Assembly (NCBI RefSeq): GCF_041381155.1
Contig: NC_091138.1
Coordinates: 35,519,604-35,583,603 of the forward strand
Source of the DNA: Argopecten irradians
Lineage: Eukaryota > Mollusca > Bivalvia > Pectinida > Pectinidae
Direction: 5' to 3'
Length of the DNA: 64,000 bases
Position numbers and translations under genes: made by a program. The notes under the pieces were generated by a model. That model was not told the origin of the DNA, made no database searches, and saw only the letters and a program-made list of their open reading frames with translations. Positions 34,641 through 47,200 of this stretch are shown here, one piece after another; within the stretch, counting starts at the first letter, position 1, and each line of letters starts with the position of its first letter.

Positions 34641-36965
34641 TCAAACTCTGGTTTGTTGCTTCGTAACTACGAAGTGTCAATATACCATATATGTCGGTCT
34701 TCCTACTCTATAGTTACTTATATTCGCGAGGATTTAATATACGTTTAATCAAAAATCTCAATTATGGTTTTACACTGAGGAACCTTGTGAAGGAATTGCG
34801 ATTTCATGTATGAATAGCGAAGATAAGCCCCCGCAAAAGTTTCCTAGAGTAAATCGCGAATTTTACACCCACAAAAATTAACATCTATACAGTATATTTC
34901 GACAAATACTTTATCTCCTTCTACACCCATTCAACGTTAAAGTATAAGTGTTAGTTGCTTATTCAAAGTATTTAACAATAAAACATTGGCTCTCTATTTG
35001 GGCACTATATTCTATAGCGGAAATATATCATTACACATTGTATGGTGGCAAGTTTACTTCAATGGAGACGACAAAATGGTCGCCACGGTATATTAACAAG
35101 ATCCCAACGCGTGACTATTATTTATTATGTTTATCTTAACTTTCGGTAGCTAATTTTCCTTTTTTATATCCCTTTACAACTTATAATTAATCAATAGATA
35201 TATCCCGTGCCCACGAAATGACAAATTAAACAGGCTAAACCTTGTATCATTAATGGACATCCCCATCGGTTATTAAATGTAAGCTTCAGGTGTATAGATA
35301 TATATTCTTTCGGATCACCTGTTTCCAGTAGGATTTATAAGGAATCTGCATTTGGCTTGTAAGTTATGTTAGGTCTTTAACGCGGACGTTTATTTATAAC
35401 AAATGTATCGTAAATAATCACAAAAAACACACGTATTTGTTGCGGTGTAGATTCGAGGCGTTGTGTCTTCCTGATATTGACCATTTGAGAACGAGAACGT
35501 CACTGCGTTGTACATATGTACATAATAACATGTATCATGAATGTTAGCTTTCTTGAGTAAAGCTATAAAGATGGGGTTGCAAAATCTACCCACCCATTGA
35601 TTTTCTTCAAATTTGGCAGTGTTATAGGTCTAGGTATATATATATCTGCTTTTTATTTATTTTGCCTTTTTTTTAAAAAGGCATATATGTCTATAATGAT
35701 GTTTACTTACAAAACTCTAGGTGTGTGTCTAGGGGACCCCTTGTGGCCACCTTTTGAATACATTTCTTTAAAAATATTTTCTATGATTTTTGTAAATGAC
35801 ACATACTTCATTCTTAATTGTATACTCATTTAAATGATATTTACTAATTACTTTTCAAGCAAAAAAATGTCGAATTATTGACAGAATAGAAATTAAGGGT
35901 ATTGGATTTGCACCAAATACATGTATTTGACATGTTATCGATTTTGTCCACACTTTTAAATAATTTTAAAAACATGTCATATGTATAATCTTATAGCAGA
36001 TACTTTTTCAAAACAATTGAAATCCAAAAAAATAGCATTTCATAGGCTGAAATGTAGGAAGAGAAAATTTTCTAAAGCAATCAAATTTGTCAAAGGGATT
36101 GTAAATTTAAAAAATGACTATAATTATTGTAATAAAACAATTTGCGATAAAATTTCGTAAACTTACATATATTCTATAAAATTAGTGCATGTTTATTCTT
36201 GCATTTTCCCTTACGGTACAAAAAAGCCTAACAACTAGATGCTCTTGGGTGAAACAACTGGATTATTTTTATTATCAGAAATAAAAAAACAATTGGAAAG
36301 AAATGCATTTTCGTTTGTAAATCAAACTCAAAAGATACAAATTAAGATTATCCTTCCCTCTAAACACTCTCTGAAATTGAAAATATGTATATTAAAGCGC
36401 GAAACAGAATTTCATTTGATTTCAAAATACATGTATGTTTAAACTAAAAAGGATACCAACACCACAAAGGCTACTATTCTAAGTTTGACCAATCAAGGCC
36501 TTTAATTTTTTTACCATTTCAAAACTGTTGCTCATAACCCATATGTACCAATTTTCATCTAAATCTAAAAATACATTCTCTATCTAAATTTCAGCCAATC
36601 AGAGGCCTCTATTTTGATACTAGGGTAACTGATATTTTCGAAATTGTTACTTTTATATTAAGCATCCAAAATTATTACTATACACCAATTTTAATTGTAC
36701 TCTGGAATCTGGAAACTGAAAAAGTTAAGCTAGATATATTAACAAAACCGAATTGCTAACTGCACTCGCTACATTTAAATCACCCAAACACTGTTTTACC
36801 ACATTTTGTTTTTTAATTTTGAAACTAATTTACACATAGACAGAGAATATCGGCAAACTTGTAAACACCTGAAATTGGGTCAAATAAAATGAGACGACAA
36901 AGAGCAATATTTCGTGTTCCATTTTTCCACAAAGTGTTTTTGGTGAAACAAAGTTTTCCGTTCAA
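34641..36965. other. intergenic, nothing recognised
   Basis: AT-rich sequence. Open frames (for example 34948-35139 and 35597-35833) lack recognisable domains, splice sites or family matches. Confidence 0.45.
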
Positions 36966-36969
36966 AATC

Positions 36970-37050
36970 TGGACGGTCCTCCCATGTAAATGACTAATTC
37001 ATGTTGTGTCTTCTTGTATAAAAGTGCTATATCATTCACTGAAGCATACG
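36970..37050 (-). mobile_element. (CAAA)n SINE, internal-deletion fragment
   Basis: GACGGTCCTCCCATGTAAAT joins directly to TTCATGTTGTGTCTTCTTGT and GTGCTATATCATTCACTGAAG. Confidence 0.65.
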
Positions 37051-37087
37051 ATCACTACTCGAAATGTCCTTTTTTGAACAACAGAGA

Positions 37088-37565
37088 GGGGCCCATCGAA
37101 CCATAAGTGAGGTCACCTGATTTATTTGCAATGCAAATTAGTTATATAATTTACTCATGTCTTTTGTTTATGAAATAGGAACATACATCTAATAGGTCTA
37201 CATACAAAGTTCCATTAAGCTTGGTGCACATTTACTCACATTACTATGTTCACAAGGTTCAATAATTAGTTTTCAAAGGGCAATAACTCCGTAAATAAGT
37301 TAAAGTCGAATCAAGCATATTTTCAAACTTGTTTGAGATTTTTCCAATGTTAGTCTACATAGAAAGTTTCATCAAGCTCGATGCAAATTTACTCAAGTTA
37401 TCATGTATACAAGATTCAATATTATAATTGCAAAGGGCAATAACTCCGTAAATTACGATCTAATCAGGTCGATTTTCGAACTTGTCCGAGATCTTTCCAA
37501 TCCTAGCTCAAACACAAAGTTTCATGAAACTGAGTGCATATTTATTTAAGCTATAAACAAGGGGC
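37088..37565. repeat. element with ~157-bp tandem units
   Basis: Starts near GTGAGGTCACCTGATTTATT. CAAAGGGCAATAACTCCGTA recurs at 37274 and 37431 (157 bp apart), along with repeated AAAGTTTCAT.AAGCT..TGCA modules. The terminus GGTCACCTGA also appears inverted at the end of the 42.0-42.6 kb repeat. Confidence 0.65.
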
Positions 37566-38018
37566 TACTAGTAGTACTTTCGATAAGCAAAGTATAAAGA
37601 AAATTGGAATGTGGCAGTTTCTACGGGATTTTTAACATTAGCTTGAGCACCACCTTTCGGTTTTCATTCAGATATCCAATCGTAATTCTGCAATAAATTA
37701 GGTTGCATAAATTCATCATTCACAAAACAGGAAAAGTATTTCATAGTTGATTTGAAATGTTCTTTTTGTACATTGTAATATTACAATTATATTAAAGTAC
37801 ATTGTTCACTTTTCGCATGGTCGTATAATTAGAAATCATGATTAAAGTGAACATAGTTGCATCTTGTAATAAAAAGGAATACATAAAGATAAGTTTGGAA
37901 ACTCTCTCCGGAATATATCCATGATAGAGCAATATGCCCCGATCCTTATTACCACACGTTCACAATGCCGGACACCAATTATCTTCAATTGTTAGTGTGG
38001 CAATACATTGTTCACAGG

Positions 38019-38224
38019 CTACTCACAGTATGTGTGGCAATAATCCGTTTCCATCATCATACGAAGCCAATCATCGAATGGGTCGTAACATATACGTGTA
38101 AAAATGACGTCACTTGCTTCCAAATTCCAACTTGTCATATCAAATACAAATGTGCCATCCGGCATAACGAATTCTTGTGTTTGGTGATTAATGTATCCCT
38201 CAAGCCATAGGTAGTTGACTGTAT
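38019..38224 (-). CDS. PAN/CTLD/CUB gene exon 8: second half of C-type lectin domain and stop
   Basis: NYLWLEGYINHQTQEFVMPD GTFVF..TSWN matches the YWxG...FxxxDGxxxxxxxW core. Then come ICYDPFDDW and the closing HTYCE with TAG at 38019-38021. Acceptor GTCTTGCAG|ATACA. Confidence 0.78.
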
Positions 38225-41200
38225 CTGCAAGACATTAACGGAAATATTCATTTAAATCAATATTAAATTGAGTAATTTTGACAAAATTGCACACATATTG
38301 TACATTTACTGCATAATTGAATTTGAAACGAGCATCCTATCATTAATGTAATTTGGAAAATCACAATCCAAAGTTTGTTTGTTTGCTTGATTATTTTAAC
38401 GTCCTATTAACAGTCAGGGTAATGTAAGGACAGTCTCTCATGTATGCGGTGTGTAGCGTGTATGAAATGCATGGTGCATGCTTTGGGATTCTGCGGTATA
38501 TTCGTGTTGTGTCTTTTTGTACAGTGGAAATCTTTTTTATAGTGCTATATCTCTGAAGCATGCCATCGAAGACACCAAACAACATACCCCACCCGGTCAC
38601 ATTATACTGACAACGGGCGAACCAGTCGTCCCACTCCCTGTAAGCTGAGCGCTTAGCAGAGCAGAAACTATCCCTTTTAGGCCACAACAATTTGAAAAAT
38701 AGTTCTTCGGGATTTTGGGGAATAAAGTGGGGCGAGAGGGTGTTTTTTTATTTTTTTTATTTTCATTTTCCCAAAAAATTGGGGCGAGCGGTATCAAAAA
38801 TGAGAATATGATGTATACAAACATTAACACAGGGCTAAATCCATTATATTTGTGTTTTATTTACATGCAGGTTGTAGCATTTTATGTTTTGAGAGTCAAA
38901 AGAAAAGATATAAATAACATATTTGGCCCTGTGCTATTGACTTGTCTGAACTATGTTTGATGTATGTGCAAAGGTTTAAAGAGAACAAGGTAAAAACCAA
39001 TATAATGATAAATTCGACATTTGTTAACAACAATAATACCTGACTGATATGCCTTGGCATTGAAAAAAATATATCAAATTCAAATATATTTATACTATAA
39101 ATCAACAGTGTTTTTATTTCTCGGAACTCTACTAAAAACACTATAGGAAAATCATAAATATTGTTGATCTACAATATTGGAAAACTGTAAAATTTTGCCA
39201 CACCCAATAGAACAAAAGGTTTGCATTTGCTTACATGAAAAAAAGAATTTTCAAATAAGCAAATGTAATAATTGGATTGTTTTAGAGTCACACAAAATCA
39301 AATGTAAATATATTAGATATTAAAAATCACAGTATAGATATAATCTTGACTAGTCATGCAAAACTAAAGAAGCATTCAATATCATCTGACATATTAATTT
39401 CAATTGCATTAATTCTTATATTAGTTTCTGTGACCTTGCTTTCATCTTTGAAAACAAACATTCAATACAAAAACATTCTAAAGTTGGAAGGAGATTTAAT
39501 CCATGTTTTGCTGTTGATGGCATGATATGAAGTAAATGTAAAAAATAATAAAAATTGAATTTGATGCCAAAATTCAGAAAAAGAAAATAGGTTCGTAATT
39601 TTAAGCATTGGATTATATATGAAGCCTGTAATTTTATGTCTCACATCGATCACATTTTCGTCATTTGCATTTAAACAAATCTTTAAACGTCTTACGGTAC
39701 AGGGAACAACAACATCTCTGTCGAAAGTTTTCACAGTTGCAATATAAACACCCGCCATTTCATTCGTTTTTTCTTAATCTGGTTCCCTTTTGCGCTTAAA
39801 CTTTCGTTTTCTTACCGGTTTAAGCGCTCAAGTGATAAGGATTTCAGCGTGTCTAAAGCACAAACCAGAAACGGGAAGGGAAAAATCGGACTTTCGTTCT
39901 TCGGATTTCCGAGCATCTGAAATAGGGGCGGTAAATTTTTTTTATTTTATTTTCTAACTTTTCCATTTTAGGGGCGGGAAATCCTGAAGAACTAGGTTTC
40001 AAATTGGTGTGGATTTATAGACTTTGGGGGTGTCTAGGCCAGAGGATAGAAAACAGTGTCAACCTCACAGTGGTGAGCGCTCAACAGAAAGCCAAATCAC
40101 AAAAGCCAAAATCAAGATTTAAAGGTAGGCCTTTTCATGCAAGGGCCCAACCAAATAATTTTTTTTTTTGTAAAATCTAATAAACGAAAGAAAATATAAA
40201 AAAAAAAATCATATAAAAATACCTCAATTCAATTTCTTAATGCGTATGACATGGAACAAATGTGTCTTGAATACAAAATTGAAGGAAATCCTTGATTTAT
40301 TACGATCGCCAGGCTGACAGGATTGTACGCAAATGAAGCTGCGATGGATTGTGTTGTCGAAGTTTCGCGCATGCGCATTGTTAAGCACTAAAAGTAAACA
40401 AAATGGCTGAACGAAAGTGTGTGAGAAAAAAAAGAAAAAACAGAAGTCACATCTCAAACGGAACTCGCCCGGATTCTGTTTGGACTGTGTTGCACGTGGT
40501 GAGTTAAATTTCAACACATGTGCCAGCGCACATACAGCGGCAGACTAACTACTTATATGTTTGATGTACTAAGCTAGCGAACGTATGTAAGTAACTTAAA
40601 GTGTTATAGATTTTATGTCATCTGGAAAATCCTGTTGATATTACTTCTATGACACGTTTAAACAATCCATCGTACTTCGATTTGTTGTTGTTGTTTTTAC
40701 TAAACATGCCGTGGCAAGACTGTCACTTCTATAGATCTGACATTTTGTTGCACGCTTCCGTTTGTTGTTGCAGCCTCGTTTTGGAAAAAAATACGTTATG
40801 TTCTATGTAAAGCTTGACTTCGCTCTATTTTTAGAGGAGTATTTTCCTGGTCAAGCTAGGCAACTGACCACCCATATTGTTCGCTGTATGCATCGAAAAT
40901 GATTTGAAGATTATATCTATGAACAGGATAAATTTCAATTTCGTAAACTTTATATTTCATTGGGCGAAACCTACCTTTAATGCCCTATTTGCATTCCAAA
41001 GTAGGACGACGATTACTTTGTGTTGATCTATGGTATAAGGTGTCTATATTAACAGTTTTCCAAAATGACTTGTAGTTATGCATAGGCTGTTATTTTGACT
41101 TATCCTTTGAAGGTTTCCACTAAACACTATCTATTTGTGCTAGTCATGTCCAAGTTATGAACATATGAACACGTATATTGTATACTTTAGATGTATCCAT

Positions 41201-44200
41201 ATCGTTTCAGAAATACTTTGTATACTTTTTATATGTGAGTCTTTGGAAGGTCATTTTACAATAGTAAGATAGTTATGATACATTATCATTTAAATCTGAA
41301 TAAATCATTATTCATCACAACTTGTTTGACACACCCTTACCATTTATATCGCAATAATCATTTCCTGTCGTTAAACATGACTGTAGACCACTTTACTTTC
41401 ACGTATACAACACTTCACATCTTCGTTACTTTCACATCAATGTAATCCATAAACTTAATTTATTTTACACCGATTGCGAAACAAATTACGTGTCTTACAA
41501 ATCAATTGTGATTGCCTGAAAGTATACCCTCTCAGAGTAGGGGACACCGGAGTGCCCGAAGAAAATACACGTTATCCATGTGAAAGGCGAGTGGCTTATC
41601 AACTGTACTACAACAATTATTCACGTAACTTTTGTATTCGCTTTTATGCTCTCTCGTGGAAGAATGCGAACATTAGTATCTCACCAAAATAAATTGGTTG
41701 ATATAGTTTACACTGACCTGGCGCCAGGAGAGTTGTTGGTGTATCACTTGGGCTGTCAGAGGGGACTGTTTGGTATGACAGGCGGAAACCGGCGTGTGAT
41801 ATCCCGCCATCAGAGTGGAAAAGGATAAAGGCTGCACTATCACTTGTAGTCAAATTAAATCCCGCATTTCCAGAATATTCTCCAAGAATTGGGGAATTTT
41901 TATCCGGTCCTACAATACAAGGAAATGTAAAAATAATGATCCACCTGACAATGACGCATGCGTTAAATACGTTAAACAGAATATGCCTAATATATATATA
42001 TATATGTGATTGTGCGCTCCCAAATGGTTAAAAGCCTTACTAGGTTTTAGTCTATTTGAACCCTTTTTGCCCCGCCCCTCTGCCTCAAGGAGTCGACCGG
42101 GACTAATATGGATATCATGTTAAAATGCTATCGCGATCAGACTTATAATTCTTAACAAGTTTGACTCATTTTGTATGAAATTTGAGCAAAAAATGATCAT
42201 AAATGTGTTTTTCCTATAAAAACTATAGTAAACTTGACCTCCTCCCAAGGGGGAACCGTGGGACCCCAGGGTCATATAATTTATATTTTTTGTATAGGAC
42301 CTTAAGACCTTTCTATCTTTGAAGAGTATTTGATTCTATCACATTTGTGAATGAAGTAGAAGATTTTTTTTAAATTTTAGTCAATTTTACCCCTTTAGCC
42401 CCTCCCGCAGCCCACTGGTGGATGGGGATTATATCATTCACAATTTTGATTGGCCTGATGCGTTATAAGGTTTTTATGCCATTTTTTGTCATTTTTTATG
42501 TCATTAAAATTGCTTTAGCAGTTTTGGAGAAGTCGAAAATGTAAATTGTTTACGGACGCACGATGGACGACGTACGACGCACGACGGACGAAAAGCGATT
42601 AGAATAGATCACTTGAGAATTCGTCTCAGGTGACCTAAAATATCAAAATTGTTTATGCTATTTTCATTCATGTAACTTACTAACGAAGGTAATTCACCAA
42701 CTTTCAGTTTGAGTGCACCGAAAATATTTTTTGAGACGCTGGCTAATTCAATGAAATATATATTGTGAAAATTTTGGGAAAATTGTAGACAAGTAATTTT
42801 GTCGTTTAAAGGTTACAATTTGGCAAGGTCTATTTTAGTAACGTAAAAAATCAATACGAATATACTTATATTAGATCATTATGTACGGATCCAACGGTGC
42901 CAACATTAACATCTAATTCAATACTCAATTGTAAAGTTTGGTAGGATTTCTAATTGGTCTATTTAGTGATATTTTGTAGAACATCGATTTTTTACATAGT
43001 CAAAATTACAAACCTTTCGATAGTTTTAGACCATTAAATTTGTTTGTTTGATTAATTAACGTCCTATTAACAGCCAGGGTCATGTAAGGACGGTTTCCCA
43101 TGTATACGATGTGTAGCGTGTATGTAGTGCGAGGTGCATGTTTTGGAGACTGCAGTATGATCGTGTTGTGTCTTCTTGTATAGTGGATCTGTTTCCCATT
43201 TTATAGTGCTGTATCACATTTTTTAATAGCGAAACTACCAAGATATTCTGGTTGTCGTTAGGATCAATTTTACTAACTACATGTACATTTAATAACATAA
43301 ATATCCTTTATATTGATATTTGGAATATTTAAGAAAGATGAATTCCATGCTTTGCATTTTCAATGGGACCAATTTCATTCGTCCGGTTTTTTTTTTTTTT
43401 TGATTTTCATTTTCATATACAATGTAGACTCTTATCAAAATCTAAGAGTTTGATAATTTTTATACTGAATATGATGTATTTGTCCAAAACATTTCTGATT
43501 GAGTACAATGTACATGAGTATTACAAAACAATCAAGCACCAAGTGTGATGATGGGGGAAGCATACTACTTTTGCTGAGATGAGAAAGATATGTAGAAAAA
43601 GACATGGATTGCTATGGTTACTGTACCTAATCATTTAATAAAGTGTCTCTGGTGGTCTGTAAATGATCATCGGTATTGCACTATTACCAGTTTTTACAAT
43701 CCTGTAAATTCGGAATTTTAGATCATGAAAAACATATTTCCGCGTGTCTTTAATCAACAACAATCACATTTCTTTCATGTAGTCGATCGGTTGTATACGT
43801 ACTTTCAAAAATTGATTTACACCTTTCAAAATCAGAATACAATGTAATTCGATTCTGTTTAGAAATGGCTTCACATGGGCTGGACTAAAACAGTCACCGC
43901 ACCGCGATCTCCTGAAATTAATCCTTATGACTACATATTTGTCCGTTATACAATTAGCGTAACGAACGTTGCTAAATCATGCAGTAATAATCTTCCTATT
44001 ATATTCTTAGAACTCACATAGTACGTAAATCATCGTGTCTTCATATGATTTTACAATATACTTTGTGCAATTAAGATTTTCACTTTTTTTAGACCCTGAT
44101 TTTTGTCGTGTAAAAATATTTTGCAATGTTTTATTTTCAGCCAATCAAAATCAAGTGTCAGTTGTTTAATCAACAATCTCAATCTTAAACTACTAAGAAA

Positions 44201-47200
44201 TATTAAATATAGTAAAATTATTACAATTTTGAACAAACAAAATCATCATATTTCAAATTTGTCTTGGTTTTTTACCCCAAAAATATTATACATGTGTATA
44301 CTAGTCTAGTATACTTGATAGGTTAAAATTGGTAAGAATTGTATCCTTATTCAATAATCATCTTCAAACCATTTTTTTACTTTGTCATTACTTACTTTAT
44401 ATGCCATTCAGCTGTAAAAATATGAATATTTCTATAAACGCATTTCCAATAATCACCTAGCTTGAATAGTGAATCATTATGCCCTAAAATCATGAAATAT
44501 TTGTAATTGTGATTTAATAGTGTGATATTTTACGATATATAGGCAATAAAATCGGACAGACGTTACATTTAATGTAACTAGTCATGTAAACGATCCGGAA
44601 AACACTTTCTTCGTTTTCTCTGTTTTATGATTGAAAAGGGCCGTGGTGTGACCAAAGTGTAATATTGATAAGATATATCTATCCAAATTATGATTTTTAA
44701 TCGACAATGTTCCATTGTTCGTAAAAGAGGTCCTTTGGTATTTTTTTTACAATCCAAATATAACAAAACCCTATTGGAGCTTTAAAAATGAAAAAAAAAT
44801 GTGTTTCAGTTTCCATTCTAATAGTTTTCAGCTTACACAATCGTTGTTATGTTCATATATGTCTCAAATTGTTTTATAGTTTCAATATGCTTCAATGATT
44901 GTAAGATATTGTAACTCATATTGGTTTAGGGAGTTTAATGAACTTTCGTTCAAATATTTGTTTTACCCCTCCGCTCAATCCTAAGCTTGAAATAATCGTT
45001 GTCATTTTATATATCAATTGGGGTTTTTTCGAAACATAGGCTTGTATTTCTTTCTCTCTTTTTTTTTTTAATTTAAACAATTGTCATTCTCACCTTTTAT
45101 TAAATTTTAATTGACATCGATTAGTGAAAACACAAACATTGGCAATGACGTAAACTTTAGAAGGAAAGAATCGCCAACAAACATTTTAGAAAAAATATAC
45201 AATAAATATCAATATAAATGTACGATGCTGATATTTTATTCTGGCGTCATAAATCATTGAAAAGACATCCTATTGATTTGTATGTTTGTAATGTAAACAT
45301 AATTCCTTAAAAGAAATAATTTAAAAATTCATTATCATCGATTCAAGCATCCAAACAATACACAATACGATCATTCCATAGGTACATATAACATTAAACT
45401 CTAACTAAGGACGTGGATAAACAGAAAATAAACAAAGTAATCTTTGCATGAGTAATTGGTAACTACCAATAAGTACATATGGTGCTCTGGATACGATTTA
45501 CTCCACTAGAACGGAAAGCCATGCGCTTTCAGATAGTGATTGCACGAATGCAGATTCACATTTAAAATATTGTACAAAGCAAATATTGCAGAAGGATCGC
45601 TCCCATATCTTAATTAAGCGCTGGTATCACTATTTTTTTTAATTTCGTCTGGATATGAACGAAACTTAAGTTTGCAAACTGTGTGAATCTGCAAAATCCC
45701 ACAAAGGTTGCAAACAAAATTCACTGCATTATCCGATGAAATGAAAATATAGTGACATCAATGCTTATAATTAATTTTTTAGCCTCCTTCATAAAATGGT
45801 ATACGTTTCAACCTACGATTCCATTGATTTTCCAAATAATTACTTTTCAAAATCAATACGCAGCGTCGATGTCTATTGTGACGTCCCGAGAAAGTCGGCT
45901 TTTCGTGCAATTCTCGGATTTTGAAAGATAAAATAGTCATTACAGTATGAACTCATCTATAACATTCATATCACTGCCTGATTATCAATATACAAGTACC
46001 TTGAACATTTCTCGTTAAATACCTTGAACATTTCTCGTTAAATATTTTTTTTTAAAAATCGATTTTTTTCCCCCAACAATGTGTCTTTTGGGAATCGAAA
46101 ATCAGCAAAAGTATTGTTCCTTGAAATATCAGTGTCGTGAAAAAGAAGTATGAAACAACACAGTTTATTTCTAAGATCCTAATTGTAAAAATGATAAATA
46201 TTTGATTTTATATATTGCCAGGGGACAAACCTATAAGATAATCGGATTAACCGATGCGTATGCGACAAGTCTCCCTGCTTGAAGTAAACGTCAGAAAAGA
46301 AGTTTTCTAATGAATAACACATCAATAATTCTAACAATTAGAGCGTCAAACTTTCGGGATCATCGCATATTTAAAAAATGCTGATAAAATAGTCCCTGGA
46401 GCATTTGCCTTATCATAAGTAGTATATCATGTTTTATTGAACGAACAGAATAAAATGTTTTCTAACAGTATCTCAAAATGCACGCGCTTTCAGGAAACTA
46501 TGAGTATCGGTTTTTTTCATTTGGCATGCAACATAAAGAAGCAATATTTAGAATGTAAGTTTAAAATTTCTATCCATTTGATCGCTAGTTTACCCTGCTC
46601 ATCTTACCGTCAAATATCCATAAAAAGTCATAGTCGTCTTCCAGATCTAAAAAGGTCGACTCTATTCTAATCTTCTTGCCAGGCTCTGAGGTGGTAAACA
46701 CGCAGTTACAGTATGTATCACTGTAATTACAAAAAGTCAATCATAAATTCATACATCATATCCTAAAAAAAACAATGATATGAGCAGTATTATAACGTCA
46801 TTTTAATTTAAAGCTGAAATACGCCGCCGACGAATGTCAAAAATAAGAGCAAGCGCATAAGTATTTTCTTCTGTTACAAAGGTTACTTACTTTACACCAT
46901 TACCAATATTGAAAAGTTTAAGCTTCTTGTTTTTCTTTAATATAAAATATTTAAAAAAATACTTAATTGCGTTTCGAAAAAACTTCACTGCACCATATCC
47001 TATATAGAATAAAGCGCCAATTGCGCATGCACCAAAAGCAAAATATTTTTTGTGTTCATTGCACACATAAATACACGATTACACTACAGTTATTGTTCAA
47101 ATGATGAGTATCGTTTTTGCTAAATTTTGTTTGTTTGTTTGTTTGATTAATTAACGTCCTATTAACAGCCGAGGTCATGTCAGGACGGCCTCCCATGTAT

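Noticed and set aside
38019..38027. Splice donor ACT|GTGAGT at the end of the last lectin exon
   Set aside because: Reading through completes a canonical lectin ending (HTYCE) and stops at once. No following exon in the right phase was found, although use of the donor cannot be excluded.
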